A DNA stretch of 64,000 nt, taken from NCBI GenBank assembly GCA_922989275.2, contig OV277861.1, forward strand, positions 21,792,479 through 21,856,478. Direction: 5' to 3'. The notes beneath the pieces were generated by a model. It searched no databases. It saw only the letters and a list, made by a program, of their open reading frames with translations, and was not told where the DNA came from. A program made the position numbers and the translations under genes. Shown piece by piece: positions 12,105 through 62,310 of the stretch. Source of the DNA: Gari tellinella (taxonomy: Eukaryota > Mollusca > Bivalvia > Cardiida > Psammobiidae). How positions within the stretch are numbered: the stretch's first letter is position 1; each line of letters starts with the position of its first letter.

Positions 12105-12260
12105 AATAAAATAAATATTAGATGTCAGTTTGCGTGACATTCAAATTGTCAACCCTCGAAAACAAGAATGTCACCCTCGGCTACGCCTCGGGGTGACATG
12201 CTGTTTCTCGGGTTGACAATTTGAATGTCACGCAAACTGCCATCTAATATTTATATAATG
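12105..12260. repeat. Inverted-repeat element with GTGACATTCAAATTGTC arms
   Basis: TATTAGATGTCAGTTTGCGT at the left pairs with ACGCAAACTGCCATCTAATA at the right; the centre holds CCTCGGCTACGCCTCGGGG. Near-perfect arms of about 60 bp suggest recent activity. Confidence 0.8.
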
Positions 12261-12609
12261 TCATGACAGAAAGGAGTTTTGGACACGGGGATTTTGGAAT
12301 GTGTATTTTGTCAAGATCTACATTGTTTGCAGTGACAAATATGGACTAAACATCTAAAGATTCTGACAATTGACAAACAGTGCAGACCCTGATTGGATGT
12401 CATATTTTGTGGAAGGACTGGTTTACATTGCTACATTGACTAATGGCCATAAGACTCCTTCTTTTGACATAGCTTTATCATTTCCCCCATCACACCTGTT
12501 AATGCATATAATTATATCTATTCCTAATAGAATTGCTATTTCATGTTCCTACCCTCTCTTGATAAAGATCTACAGAAAATAGTTTCTATATCCTGACAGT
12601 TTAGCTGCT

Positions 12610-12861
12610 TTAACCTATTACCCTACCCCATGGCCTGTTTCTAGCTTTGAAGACAAGTAACCACTTAAAGCAGGTTGAAAGTAAAGCAGAATGTGCCTTA
12701 AGGCACATTCTGCTTTACTTTCATCCTGCTTTCAGCTATGATCTGTATACTGAAAATACTTCTTACTGTGCATATTTATAACTATATAAAATGAACTATT
12801 TTCTTCAGTGGAGGAATAAATTCAAGGTGTAAACAGGCATATTTACGGGGTAATAGGTTAA
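12610..12861 (+). repeat. Family A MITE downstream of PLK4
   Basis: TTAACCTATTACCC to GGTAATAGGTTAA with hairpin at about 12664-12735. It lies 260 bp past the PLK4 stop and may be in or near the 3' UTR. Confidence 0.85.
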
Positions 12862-13120
12862 ACAGTTACCTGTCTTAGGTATACTGAAAACAAACTACGA
12901 GGGAAGATGTAAATCATTAATATATGAATAACACTTTTTGAAGACTTAACTACTCCTCTTCACCCAGCGTTTGTTCCCTCACAATCGTGCTATTTCATAT
13001 CGCTGACCTACAAATCAATATGACTTTTTCAGTTCTAGCACAACATCATACTTTCAAAGACTCGAGAATCTTTTTCTTGGTCTATAGTACTGGCTATTCC
13101 TGCACCACAGGTTCCTAGTC
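12862..13120 (-). other. Probable PLK4 3' UTR, unremarkable
   Basis: Sequence between the PLK4 stop and the first downstream MITE. No canonical AATAAA was found on the minus strand; a TATAAA-like variant occurs only inside the MITE beyond. Confidence 0.35.
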
Positions 13121-52036
<38,916 letters not shown>

Positions 52037-52344
52037 TTTACAAAAATCACTAAACTAAATCCATCTCCAACTTTAACCGTACGAATGATAATCCATTTAG
52101 AAATATTAAAGAACTGATAAATAAGCCCTTCATTGTTTTGGTTTATTCGTTCATGTTTGAATTCGGCGTACGCGCCTCGACTTGAATCGTTGAAAATATT
52201 TAGACTGGTTCCAGCGTCTAACCTCCATTGATTGCACGTTTGTCGTTTGAGCCAAATGGGGATATATAAAAAGGAATGGGACGGAAAGGTTAAGTATGTA
52301 GGTATACGCCGTATGGGAACTTGCGCACATTATTATGTTAAAGG
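52037..52344 (-). promoter_or_regulatory. Probable PLK4 5' UTR / promoter-proximal region
   Basis: The segment directly upstream of the PLK4 start has no recognisable repeat. A four-codon upstream ORF (ATG at 52064-52062, stop at 52052-52050) would sit 13 nt before the main ATG if transcribed. No convincing TATA box is seen. Just inside intron 1, at 51977-51990, an E2F-like TTTCGCGG directly abuts TTCAAA (reverse of the CHR motif TTTGAA); this could reflect cell-cycle control but is only a short motif match. Confidence 0.4.
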
Positions 52345-52390
52345 GATAATGTGTAATCAGGGAATACGTAAACTCACTGAAAAATCAGAC
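52345..52390 (+). repeat. Family H left fragment
   Basis: ATAATGTGTAATCAGGGAAT to CACTGAAAAATCAG matches the start of the copy at 48369. The expected continuation is found only at 57183. Confidence 0.65.
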
Positions 52391-52509
52391 TTATCAAACA
52401 TTAAAACGAGGATCGAAAACCATGGAGAAAGGACAAATGGAGAAGTATCCGGCCTGCTCGCGATTTATCGTGTCGTTCAATCAGCGGCGCTCGCTGGCGG
52501 CTAGAAAAC

Positions 52510-53072
52510 AACGTTTTTCCGAAAGTTTGGTGTTAATAGAAATGCTTTTAATGTTATCTTTTCGTTATAAATTTTAATACAGATGTTTTATTAGACCATA
52601 ATCTCACGACTAGTACAGAATTTGAGGCGATAGCTTATAATTTGTTTGTTTAGTGAGTTTGTGAAAATGAGAGAGAAAACGTACAGTACTGTATTTTCCG
52701 TTTTTCCTACGAAAGTTTGGTGTTAATAGAAATGCCTTTAATGCTATCTTTTCGTTATAAATTTTAATACAGATGTTTTATTAAACCATGATCTCACGAC
52801 TAGTACAAAATTTGAGGCGATAGCTTATAAATTGTTAGTTTAGTGAGGTTTTGAAAATGAGAGAAAAACGTATTTTTTCGTTTACCTACGAAGTTTGGTG
52901 TTAATATAAATGCTTTTAATGTCATCTTATCGTTATAAATTTTAATACAGATGTTTTATTAGACCATTATCTTACGCGTAGTACAAAATTTGAGGCGATA
53001 GCTTATAAATTGATAGTTTAGTGAGGTTTTGAAAACGAGAGAAAAACGTATTTTTTCGTTTACCTACGAAGT
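52510..53072 (+). repeat. Tandem array, three units of about 180-190 bp
   Basis: GAAAGTTTGGTGTTAATA recurs at 52521, 52711 and 52890 with a partial fourth start at 53068. Each unit carries AATACAGATGTTTTATTAGA and TTTGAGGCGATAGCTTATAA. It is followed by a degenerate CTGT/CTCT simple repeat (53073-53240). Confidence 0.8.
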
Positions 53073-53809
53073 TTGTGTGTGTCTATATTTCTCTGCCACT
53101 GTCTGTATTTATGTCTCTGTTTCTCTTTGTGACTGTCTCTCTGTCTGTCTGTTTTTCTCTTATCTCTGTCTGTCAGTCTCTCGCTTCTTCTTTTCTGTCT
53201 CCATCTTTCTGTATGAATGTCTGTCTGTCTCTCTGATGATCCTCATGCGGAGAAAAGGTAAAGTGTGTCATAAAGAGCTTAATTTGAAAAAGGGGTAAAC
53301 TATATTTCAAGAGACATACTCTATGAATCCGACATTTTTGCAGCCTGGTCTGGATTACAACTGTTTGCAATTGCAAAAGTCATCATGTTACTGGTATTCA
53401 GTAATGAGAGGGTTAATCCAGTCATCAACCAAACCAGGTGCATTGATGTTTTGTTTTTTTTGTTTTTTGTTGGTTTTTTTTTAATTCAATTCTATTATCT
53501 TTATTTTTTGTGATTTGTATAATATATAAACATCATGCGGTTACAGAAGTCAAGAACACATGTTCAAGTTACACGCACGGGTAGCATTGATCTTTTTCAT
53601 TAAAGTAGCAACCCGCTGGTGTGACTGTCCATCTTCATAGATAATCGGCATGTTCAAGAAGCATGGACTTCATGCTGGGACAGTTTTATGACGCTGATAA
53701 TTGTCCTGCTAATTTGGTGCGGGTTCTGTATACGGTTACGTAATGTGTCACATTCCTTTGTGATGTGTAATATGGTAGACATTTTGTAAGTAAATAAAGC
53801 TAAGGACGA

Positions 53810-53895
53810 GTGTCAAACGTTCTGGATCCAGATCAGACGCCGTGTTACGCGGCATCTGATCTTGATCCAAGTTGTTTGCAAAAAAAAAAGTAAAG
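53810..53895. repeat. Family C hairpin fragment
   Basis: AACGTTCTGGATCCAGATCA and TGATCTTGATCCAAGTTGTT arms around GCCGTGTTACGCGGC. Confidence 0.7.
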
Positions 53896-54469
53896 TTGCG
53901 ATCAGCAGGCAAAGAGTAAGCAGTCAGTAAAATAGATTGCTTAAGGCATTGGCTGCTTTATAATTTACTCCGTTATATAAGACATAAGTAAAGCAGAAAG
54001 AAACGGAGATCTCATGTTATCATGTTTGCAATTAATTTCTGAAGATAATGCAAACTGTTACCTCTTTCATAGAAATGGGACGGATAATATGTATATTTTA
54101 GTCTGGCTGTAAAACTAGCCCTAAATTCATTTTTTTGAAGTAATATGTTAATAATTCTAATTTTCCTTTCAATAATAATAATGATCACATACGACATAAT
54201 AATACAGTTACAACTTTGGCCGTTTTGGATTTTTGCCGTTTGACGCGCACTCCTTTCAAAAGTCTCATTACATACAAAATGGATTTTTATTTTTGCTTCC
54301 AAGGAAATATTTCCTCCATGTAGAACATTGTAACAATGCATGAACACATTTTTAGAAGTTTAGAAGTTTGCTTAAGTTTTTATACGGAAGGAATTCTTTT
54401 CTTACGCGAGTTGGTCTAGTCATATCATTAGCCAGCAACCTTTGTAGGTCATCATTACTTTTTTCGCTT

Positions 54470-55005
54470 CAAGAAAAACCCTGGTATTTTAACAACCGAA
54501 AGATAAGTGTCACGGCTTTATATCAAGACCTTTTTTTTTAAATATATAATATATATCGGACGAAAATTATGGATTAAATTCAAGTTTTTGAAACGGGACG
54601 TAGTATATATTTCGCGATCGCCTGCTCTCGTTTATCGACTATTTCATTTGGCCATCGCTCTTTAACTCGCCATAAAATTTGTCGATTTCAAAAATAAACA
54701 CTTGCATTTTTACAAGTGAAAGAAAAATATCTAAGCTTTCCTTTAAGACCATTTCTTTGAAAATCGTAGGAAAATTGAGGGTTTTATGAAAGGTTTTGTA
54801 ACGGGGCGTGATATATTTATGCCCGAGTGCTTGCTCCCTTTTATCGGCAAATTCATTTGGAAACCACTCTTTAACTCGCCATAAAACGGATCAATTTTAA
54901 AAAATTAAATCTGTTATTTTTACAAGTGAAAGATAAATATCTTAGCCTTCTTTTAAGACCATTATAATGAAAATCGGGTGAAAATTAAGGATTTTATGTA
55001 ACTTA
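54470..55005 (+). repeat. Tandem repeat, about 209-bp unit, roughly 2.4 copies
   Basis: TTTAACTCGCCATAAAA at 54661 recurs at 54870. The flanking AAGTGAAAGA-AAATATCT-AGC and TTTAAGACCAT motifs recur with the same spacing. Confidence 0.75.
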
Positions 55006-55269
55006 AACTAACAGTAGGTAACCATTCAACACGATAAAAAACGCGATAGCCCGCTATCGGCGTACCGGTGCAGTTGAATTATCGATCGATTAAGCGTTAT
55101 CGCACATACAGGTAACGGACGACACCATTTTCGGGAAAATGCAGATTTGAGTATACGTTACTTCTCCATTTGTCCTTTCTCCATGTCGAAAACGAACACA
55201 AAAATGGAGAAAAAAGTACAAAAACTATTGGATAGATCACGAATGAAGATAGATCTACATTTAAAGACA

Positions 55270-57182
55270 ACATCTTTAGATTAATGAACAAAATCATACC
55301 CAATAAAAAAATCAAATAAAAATAATGTACCATGGATAAGGAAAAAAGAACAAAAAGTGATCAAAAAGAAACAAAGACTGTACAACGAAGCTCGCAAAAC
55401 AAAGAAATGGTCAAACTATAGGGCATTCCAAAAAGAGTGTAAAAGACACATGCGGAAAGCTGAACAGGACTTCATTAACTTAAATATCATTGAAGGCTTA
55501 AACAAAAATAATACAAAACTATTTTGGAAATATGTAAAATCTAAACGAAAAGATGCTAGGGGCATTGCTCCATTAAAAGACGGGACATCACTGGTATCAG
55601 ACAGCAAAGGGAAGGCAGAACTCTTTTTAAAACAATTCAAGTCAGTGTTAACAAAACCGTCATACCAAGAACTTCCCTACATGAAAACAAAAACAAAAAA
55701 CACAATCAATCCAATCCAAATTGACCAAAATGGATTACAGAAACTACTGGAAAGAGTAAATCCTTCCAAAGCTTCAGTATCCCAAATAACGGTTCTTGGT
55801 TCAATCCTGTTTCTTTGCCACATAAACGACCTCCCAGACTGTGTAAAGTCATCAGTAAGACTATTTGCGACCGACTGTCTACTATTCCGAACCATCAAGA
55901 ACAATTTAGATCAAGAAAAACTACAAACGGACCTAACCAACCTAGAAACCTGGGCAAAAAATTGGGGTATGGGATTCAATGCCAAAAATGCTACAAACAT
56001 GTACTTTCAGGGCTGCCATATCTCCGGATTTTTCCTAAATCTTCGGATTTTTTTCTAGTAGGTACATGGTAGCTTAAAGCAGGCTGAAAGAAAAGCAGGA
56101 TGCGCCCTGCAAATTTGGAAATTTTAGGATTTTTCATGTCAACTTATGGCAGCCCTGGTACTTTCTATAAAACAAACAAAAAAATCCAAATTCTACCAAC
56201 TTAATAGTCACTTCCGTCAAGAAGTACAATATAATCCATATCTAGGCATACAGATAACCAAAGATCTTAAATGGAATGTGCACATAAATCAAGTATGCAA
56301 AAAGGCCAATGCAACTCTTGGGTTCCTGAGAAGGAACCTTAGAAGTGTACCGGAAACTTGCAGAAAAACGGCATACATCTCAGTACTTAGTGAGATCAAT
56401 TTTGGAGTATGGCGCAACCATCTGGAATCCATACCTCAAGGGGGACATAGACAAATTAGATAAAATTCAGAATAGGGCTATTAGGTTAATAAAAAAGCAC
56501 TACAAAGACAGAACAATCACAAGAATGAGAGAACAACTGGAACTGGAGACCCTTGAAGACAGGAGACTGAGCCTTAGACTAATACTAATGTATAAAGTAG
56601 TAGAGGACCTGGTGCCAGCTCTGCCAACATCCACTTCACAAAACCGACAAAACCAAGAAGAAACATCAAAGCAACCAAATTCAAAGATTTCAGTACAAAA
56701 CCAAGTATGCAACAATACAAGAGGGATCACAGTACCAAATAGCAAGACCCACCAAATCAAACATTCGTTCTTTGTAGACACATTTTATTCCTAGATAGTC
56801 TCTAAATGCATTCTGAGGTCTTTTCCCGCTACGCGTTTGATACAGGCAAAATACTAACATGAATCAATTTAAAATAATTTGGGTTCACCCCTAAACCCCC
56901 TTAGACGTCAATTTTATTTCATTTTCTGCATTTTTAGCCTTTTTTATTTTTTGGACTTCTGAAAAAAGTGTAGGCACGTGCCTACTTGCCTAATAGGAAG
57001 CTACGCCAATGACAGTGATACAATGGAACAAACTGCCAGACAGCACAGTGCATGCTGATTCCGTAGAGGCTTTCAAAACAGCCCTACGAGATTATCGCCA
57101 ATAATTTGGCGACTCTTCTTACCCGTCGTGTAAAAGCCTTCATAGGATTCTACGACGTATTGATACAGATACAGATACAGAT
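55270..57182 (+). pseudogene. Decayed LINE (Jockey/CR1-like) retrotransposon
   Basis: Translation from about 55330 gives the basic linker and pre-RT region (KAEQDFINLNIIEGLN, KLFWKYVKSKRKDARG). An internal deletion then fuses VNPSKAS to TVLGSILFLCHINDLPD, removing the first half of the RT palm. The catalytic FADD box reads FATD. After a MITE insertion (56009-56157) the frame resumes with YLGIQITKDLKWNVHINQ and, frameshifted, LEYGATIWNPYLKGD. The C-terminal signature is split by about 225 bp of foreign sequence (KHSFF near 56760; VIQWNKLPDS near 57015). It ends in an (ACAGAT)n tail at about 57158-57182. Not functional. Confidence 0.85.
56009..56157 (+). repeat. Family K hAT-like MITE with 8-bp duplication, inside the LINE
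   Basis: AGGGCTGCCATATCTCCGG to AACTTATGGCAGCCCTG, flanked by GTACTTTC at 56001-56008 and 56158-56165. The interior carries one arm of the family A core (GTAGCTTAAAGCAGGCTGAA). Confidence 0.85.
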
Positions 57183-59009
57183 TTCACGAAAACCCTAATC
57201 TCCCAGAGAAAAGTTGTAATTTTTAAGCTTTTCTTTGATTTTTAGCTCACCTTATCACAAAGTGCTCAAGGTGAGTTTTTGTAGTCCGGCGTTCGTCGTC
57301 ATGCGTTGTGTGTCAACAATTTCTTTAAACATCTTCTTCTTCTTAACCACTTGCTTGATTGCAACCAAACTTCACAGGAATGTTCCTTGGGTCAAGGTCT
57401 TTCAAAGTTGTTCAAAGAATTTGAAACAATGCAGAACTCTGGTTTCCATGGCAACCAAGGTGAAGAAAAAAAGAAAATCTTAAAAAATCTTCTTGTCAAA
57501 ACCCACAAGGGTCAGAGCTTAGATATTTGGCACATAGCATCATCTACAGGTCCTCTATCAAGATTAATCAAATATTGTGAAATGTTCAAACACCCTTTTC
57601 TCTGAAATCAATTTGGCCAGAGCTTTGATATTTGACATGATGTAATTTCTAGAGGTCTTTAACATATATTGTTGAATTGGTTCCGGTCTGTTGCATATCT
57701 GGGTCACTGGAGCTAAAATAGATTTTTTCAATGAAAACTTGAAAAATCTTCTTGTCTTGAACCATAGTACACTGAACCGAGATATTTGCCCATATCATCG
57801 TCTACAGGTCCTTTATCAAAGTTGTTCAAATTATGTTCCTGTGGTCAAAATTGACCCCGCCCCGGGGGTCACCGTTTTACATAGAGTTATATAGTGAAAT
57901 GTTCAAACACCTATTTTTCTGCATCCAATGTGACCAGAGCTTTGATATTTGGCATGGTGTTACTTCTAGAGGTCCACATGCTTTTTAGAATTGGTTCAGG
58001 TCTGTTGAATATCTGGGTCACTGGAGCTATAAATAGATTTTTTCATTGAAAATTAAAAACATTTCTTGCCTTGAACCATAGTTCACTGAGCTTAGATATT
58101 TGGCACATATTATCATTAATAGGTCCTCTTACAAGATTGTTCAAATTTTGCCCCTGGGGTCAAAATTTGCCCCGACCGGGGTTACCGTTTTACATAGAGT
58201 TATATAGTGAATTGCTCAAACATCTTTTCTCTGAAACCAATATGGCCAGAGCTTTGATATTTGGCATGGTGTAACTTCTAGAGGTCCTTCACATATATTG
58301 TTGAATTTGCTCCGGTCTGTTGCATATCTGGGTTCCTGGAGCTAAAATAGATTTTTTCAATGAAAACTTAAAAAACCTTCTTGTCTTGAACCATAATACA
58401 CTGAGCTTAGATATTTTGCACATAGCATCGTCTACATGTCCTCTATCAAAGTTGTTCAAATTATGTCTCTGGGGGTAAAAATGGTCCCGCTCCGGAGATC
58501 ACAGTTTTACATAGAGTTATAGAGTGAAATCTTCAAACATCTCCTCAAAAACCACAAAGAGCCAACTTGACCCATCGTCACCATGGTCAGGTGAGCGATC
58601 AAGGGCCATTCTGGCCCTCTTGTTTATAACTATTTGGCAGGTACTTTTGGTAAAAGTAATTAATCTTACCTTGTTTAGTTGATTAAGTTCAAAGGCAGGT
58701 ACCACGCAATGAAATAGTTTGTTAACCTTATTAACAAGACATATGTCTTGGTTTTTTAATTGTTCTGGCTTATATGCACACTGTTCACTTATTTATTATT
58801 CACTTGTGTGAGAAATGTTACATATGAACGTTCATTAGACCATGGTATTTCAAGAAAGTATGATGTTTCAAACCAAAAGAAATGTCATGATAATACAAAT
58901 CTATTTATTTGATGAAAAAGGGACAATTCATCAATTCCCTAAAACGCCCAGTGATTACGCTTAATCCCTAAGAATTTTAGGGATTACGCGTAATCCCTGA
59001 ATACACGTT
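57183..59009 (+). repeat. Family H element right part carrying T6
   Basis: TTTCACGAAAACCCTAATC to GGGATTACGCGTAATCCCTG. T6 is inserted after GCTTTTCTTTGATTTTT, a different site from T5 in the other H copy. Confidence 0.7.
57242..58627 (-). repeat. T6: reverse copy of the 319-bp-unit element
   Basis: AGCTCACCTTATCACAAAGT at one end and GGGCCATTCTGGCCCTCTTG at the other. TTCCGGTCTGTTGCATATCT-type motifs recur at 57681, 57995 and 58310 (about 315 bp). Units are the reverse complement of T2. The open frames inside are by-products of the repeat. Confidence 0.8.
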
Positions 59010-59406
59010 ACCCCATGTAACATAGATATACCTACATAATCCATCTTGAAATCTTAATAGTGAAGAAGTTGCTGATCAGCCCCCCCCCCCATCTGATTAT
59101 TGTTGGAAATGTTTGTTTATAGCAATTATTTATATTAACCATTGGTACGAAGTACTGACAGTACTTCGTGCTATTGGTATATACATGTACATGGTTGCTG
59201 TTTTTAGATTAATTCAATTGTCACACTTAAAATTGTGTTTCTTTTGTCTGTCAGCCTTTGGTCCAGATCAGCATCTTTCACACAGATTTTAGTTTGGTAG
59301 GTTTTTTTTTTTTTTACAAAAAGATAATTATTAAACTTTTATCACATAACTTGACGTATGGGCGTGGAATAAAGCCATTATATAAATACCGTAATCCACT
59401 AGTGAT
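59010..59406. other. Unassigned, with C homopolymer
   Basis: Contains a run of nine C near 59080 and a short palindrome (ACGAAGTACTGACAGTACTTCGT, about 59148-59170). No gene seen. Confidence 0.4.
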
Positions 59407-60486
59407 CCGGTGTAACGAAGTATTTTGACCCCCATCGAAAAGTGACCCCCGGTCAAAATTCGACGTCGTAGAATGACCCCCTGTCGTCGAAAAAGGACAC
59501 CCATCGTCGAATATTGACCCCCTTCTGTCGAAAAATGACCCCCTTTATACTTACCTTTATATTTGGTGTAAAGTTAGTTTTTCAAGTGCTAAATGTGTAT
59601 TTATACCCCAAAGCTCAATTTTGGGCGTATGTAGAGACAAAATTGCGCGTGTCTGGAAGTGAATCCGTCTTCACATGTACCTTTTGTTTAGAACATATTT
59701 TCTTTATTACATCAACAAGATTTACCAAAGTTGGTGTGTGAGTACAGTTTGCCATGGCAAAGTGGCCTATAACATAGCCTGTAAATTTTTCACCTTTCAG
59801 GTCACTGTGACCTTAACCTTTTACATTATTTTTCGATCAACAACTTTTATGGCATTTATTTGGTACCACGGCGCTCATACATGTACGTTCTATTGGTTTA
59901 GAAGGATACCTGTCAGTTGGTAAGTCAATACGTCAGTGCCCAAAGTTGGGAGATTTTGAGGGGGCTCCGTGACAAAAGCTTTGGAATGTTCTTAATGCAT
60001 TTCTTTTTAAACATGACTAAAGGTTTACGTTTATTTTTTCGAAAACACAACAGTACTGTTGAAAAGTAACTCAGTTTGGCCAACAAACTTTGATCTAATC
60101 TGTGCTTTGGTTGCGGGTTTCGTTTCAACTGTTCTAGTCTCATGACACTGACTCGAGCTTGATCTCGGTCGTTAAATCTGAAGTAAAGTTGGTATAAAAA
60201 CAAACAACTGTAAAACCTTTATTAAGCTGCACTTGCAGGTATAGTTTGGTCATCTTTTTATTACCATTACTTGTGTTTTTAGTGTTCTCCGGCTTTATAT
60301 TTTAATAAGGTAGTGTCACTTCGAATGACTTAAGTATTATAGTATTGTTTACTTGTAAGACTCTTTACCTTGCATAACTTAGCAACTGCGAAATGTACTA
60401 TTGTCGTATTTAGCAAGTGACCAATATTGTGAGTATCGTGATATCAGTTGCCTCAGTTTGACCTTGAATTCTGTAGTGACCAAAAG

Positions 60487-60600
60487 CTCAAGATAATAAA
60501 GAGTTTGAGTTGAGTCTGAGATCGTTGTCAGGTATTTGATTGGTCAGATAAGCGCAAACGCCCAGACTCAACTCAAACTCTTTATAACATTGGGCCCTGA
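60487..60600. repeat. Family I palindrome
   Basis: AGATAATAAAGAGTTTGAGT with GTATTTGATTGGTCAGATAA in one arm, and GACTCAACTCAAACTCTTTA in the other. Confidence 0.65.
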
Positions 60601-60796
60601 AGTACCTATCAAATTGTCATCATTCAAATAAAGCCACTACAAGCGGGTTATGTTGTGTTTTGCCAACTCTTGCTGATATGATTTAACAGTTTATTATGTT
60701 TATGGGTACATTTAACACCATCTGCAAACAACTTATATCCAGATCGGACGCTGCGCAACGTTGCCTCATTACCCTTGTCATCAATCAGTGTCGTTG

Positions 60797-61025
60797 AATA
60801 ACTCCGGTCATTATTTGATGACGTAGAATGACCCCCGGTCTTTATTTGATGTCGTAGAATGACTCCCCGGTCATAACTCGATGTCGTAGAATAACCCCCG
60901 GTCTTTATTCGATGTCGTAGAATGACTCCCCGGTCATTATTCGATGTCGTAGAATGACCCCCGGTCATTATTCGATGTCGTAGAATGACCCCCTGATATG
61001 ATTCTATTTCATACAATGACACGCC
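60797..61025 (-). repeat. Minisatellite of about seven 31-32-bp units
   Basis: The unit AATGACCCCCGGTCTTTATT + TGATGTCGTAG repeats without unique spacers. The same unit occurs in the ends of the Ginger1-like element, suggesting spread from subterminal repeats. The 137-codon open frame across it is repeat-derived. Confidence 0.85.
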
Positions 61026-61289
61026 CTGTCCTGGTATGGTAATTACCGTATTTGATGTCAAACAAAGGCCCCTATTGATGGTTCTATGTTGTACAATATA
61101 CTGTCAATAATCTAATCAATATTTTCATAGACACATGTTGCGACACATTGTAAGAAGATGAATGTCATTGGAATCGATGTAAATATTATATATACGAGGT
61201 ACATGTAAAAGGGGGATAAATAGTTTTACTTGTTCACGTTTATTGATATCGAGTACCACTGATATACTTTAAACTACATGTACGTTCAA

Positions 61290-61342
61290 TAAGTGGTCAT
61301 ATATCTTCAAGAATAGAAACAGGCTATGGAGTAAAGGGTTAG
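61290..61342 (-). repeat. Family A end fragment
   Basis: TAAGTGGTCATATATCTTC to GGAGTAAAGGGTTAG matches the left end of family A, inverted. Confidence 0.7.
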
Positions 61343-62099
61343 TATTCATGTTTGACTTTATGCATCTAACAGACAATGCATTTGAAACTGTAATGGTGTT
61401 ATATGCAGCAGTGCCATTTATGCATTTTGTCTTGGTACAGTTGAACCCCTCTATAGCAGTAATTCAATCAAGAAGTGTACAGACAAAAAAACTTTGACTT
61501 TACAAACTGTATACTTGCATACATGTATTCTTAAGTTTGCATCTTTGATTATGTAGTTGACAAATAACTTGTAAATGATAACATATCAGTTATATATGAT
61601 ATGCTTATTAGTCTTTTTAGTAATGTTTTGGACTGTAATGTACGATGTAATGCATTACTTTGCCAATGTTGTTGTAATTTAATGCATTACAAAATTTTAT
61701 GTAAACGTTGCGTAATGGTAATTGTAATATAATGCACTCTTTAGCAATGTGAATGTAAACTTGTAAAGTAATTTATAACTTTCTCAAGTAATTCACACCC
61801 TGCCCGCCCCCGCCCCACCGACCTCCATACTCCATGGCTGAATTACACCCTTAGCTTATTTATAAATAAGCTGTTCACGAATTATACCTCAGACCCGCAA
61901 CCAGCTTGTATCAAAGAGATCGGGTAATCCCTACCATCAGCATCAACATATAAGCACCAGGTTACATGTAACGGTATCCCTCGGGAACAGCATTTAGTAT
62001 ACTGTACGTTCCCATGGCGTGCTTATCATGTCTGAATTTAAACTTGTTTATTATCTAAATTTTATGTATCTCATTCAAACCTGAAAATGTAAGTGAACA

Positions 62100-62310
62100 A
62101 TTCAAGTTTTCTAGTTATGTCAAGTCAATTTTCGACTAGCTAGAGTTGTTTTATACAATACATTTCAAAACTGACACATATCAGAGGGCTCCTGTGGGTA
62201 AAATCTGACTTGGGTCTACACTGTTTACAAAGGACAACTGTACTATTAACATGAACACTGTTTGTAAATATCTAATATACTCGTCGCTAGGGTCCAATTG
62301 GTTAAACTGT
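62100..62310 (-). repeat. Family B fragment
   Basis: ATATCAGAGGGCTCCTGTGG, CTACACTGTTTACAAAGGAC and CTCGTCGCTAGGGTCCAATT follow family B order. Confidence 0.6.

Noticed and set aside
53029..53298. 89-codon open frame rich in Ser, Val and Cys
   Set aside because: Generated by a CTGT/CTCT simple repeat.
59925..60203. 92-codon minus-strand open frame in the Ginger1-like element as a transposase remnant
   Set aside because: No integrase motifs (zinc finger, DDE, GPY/F) are recognisable.
60797..61025. CRISPR-like direct repeats
   Set aside because: The units are contiguous and have no unique spacers; the window is plainly eukaryotic.
60648..61061. 137-codon minus-strand open frame with internal peptide repeats
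   Set aside because: It is a conceptual read-through of the 31-bp minisatellite; no start context, domain or codon bias supports a protein.
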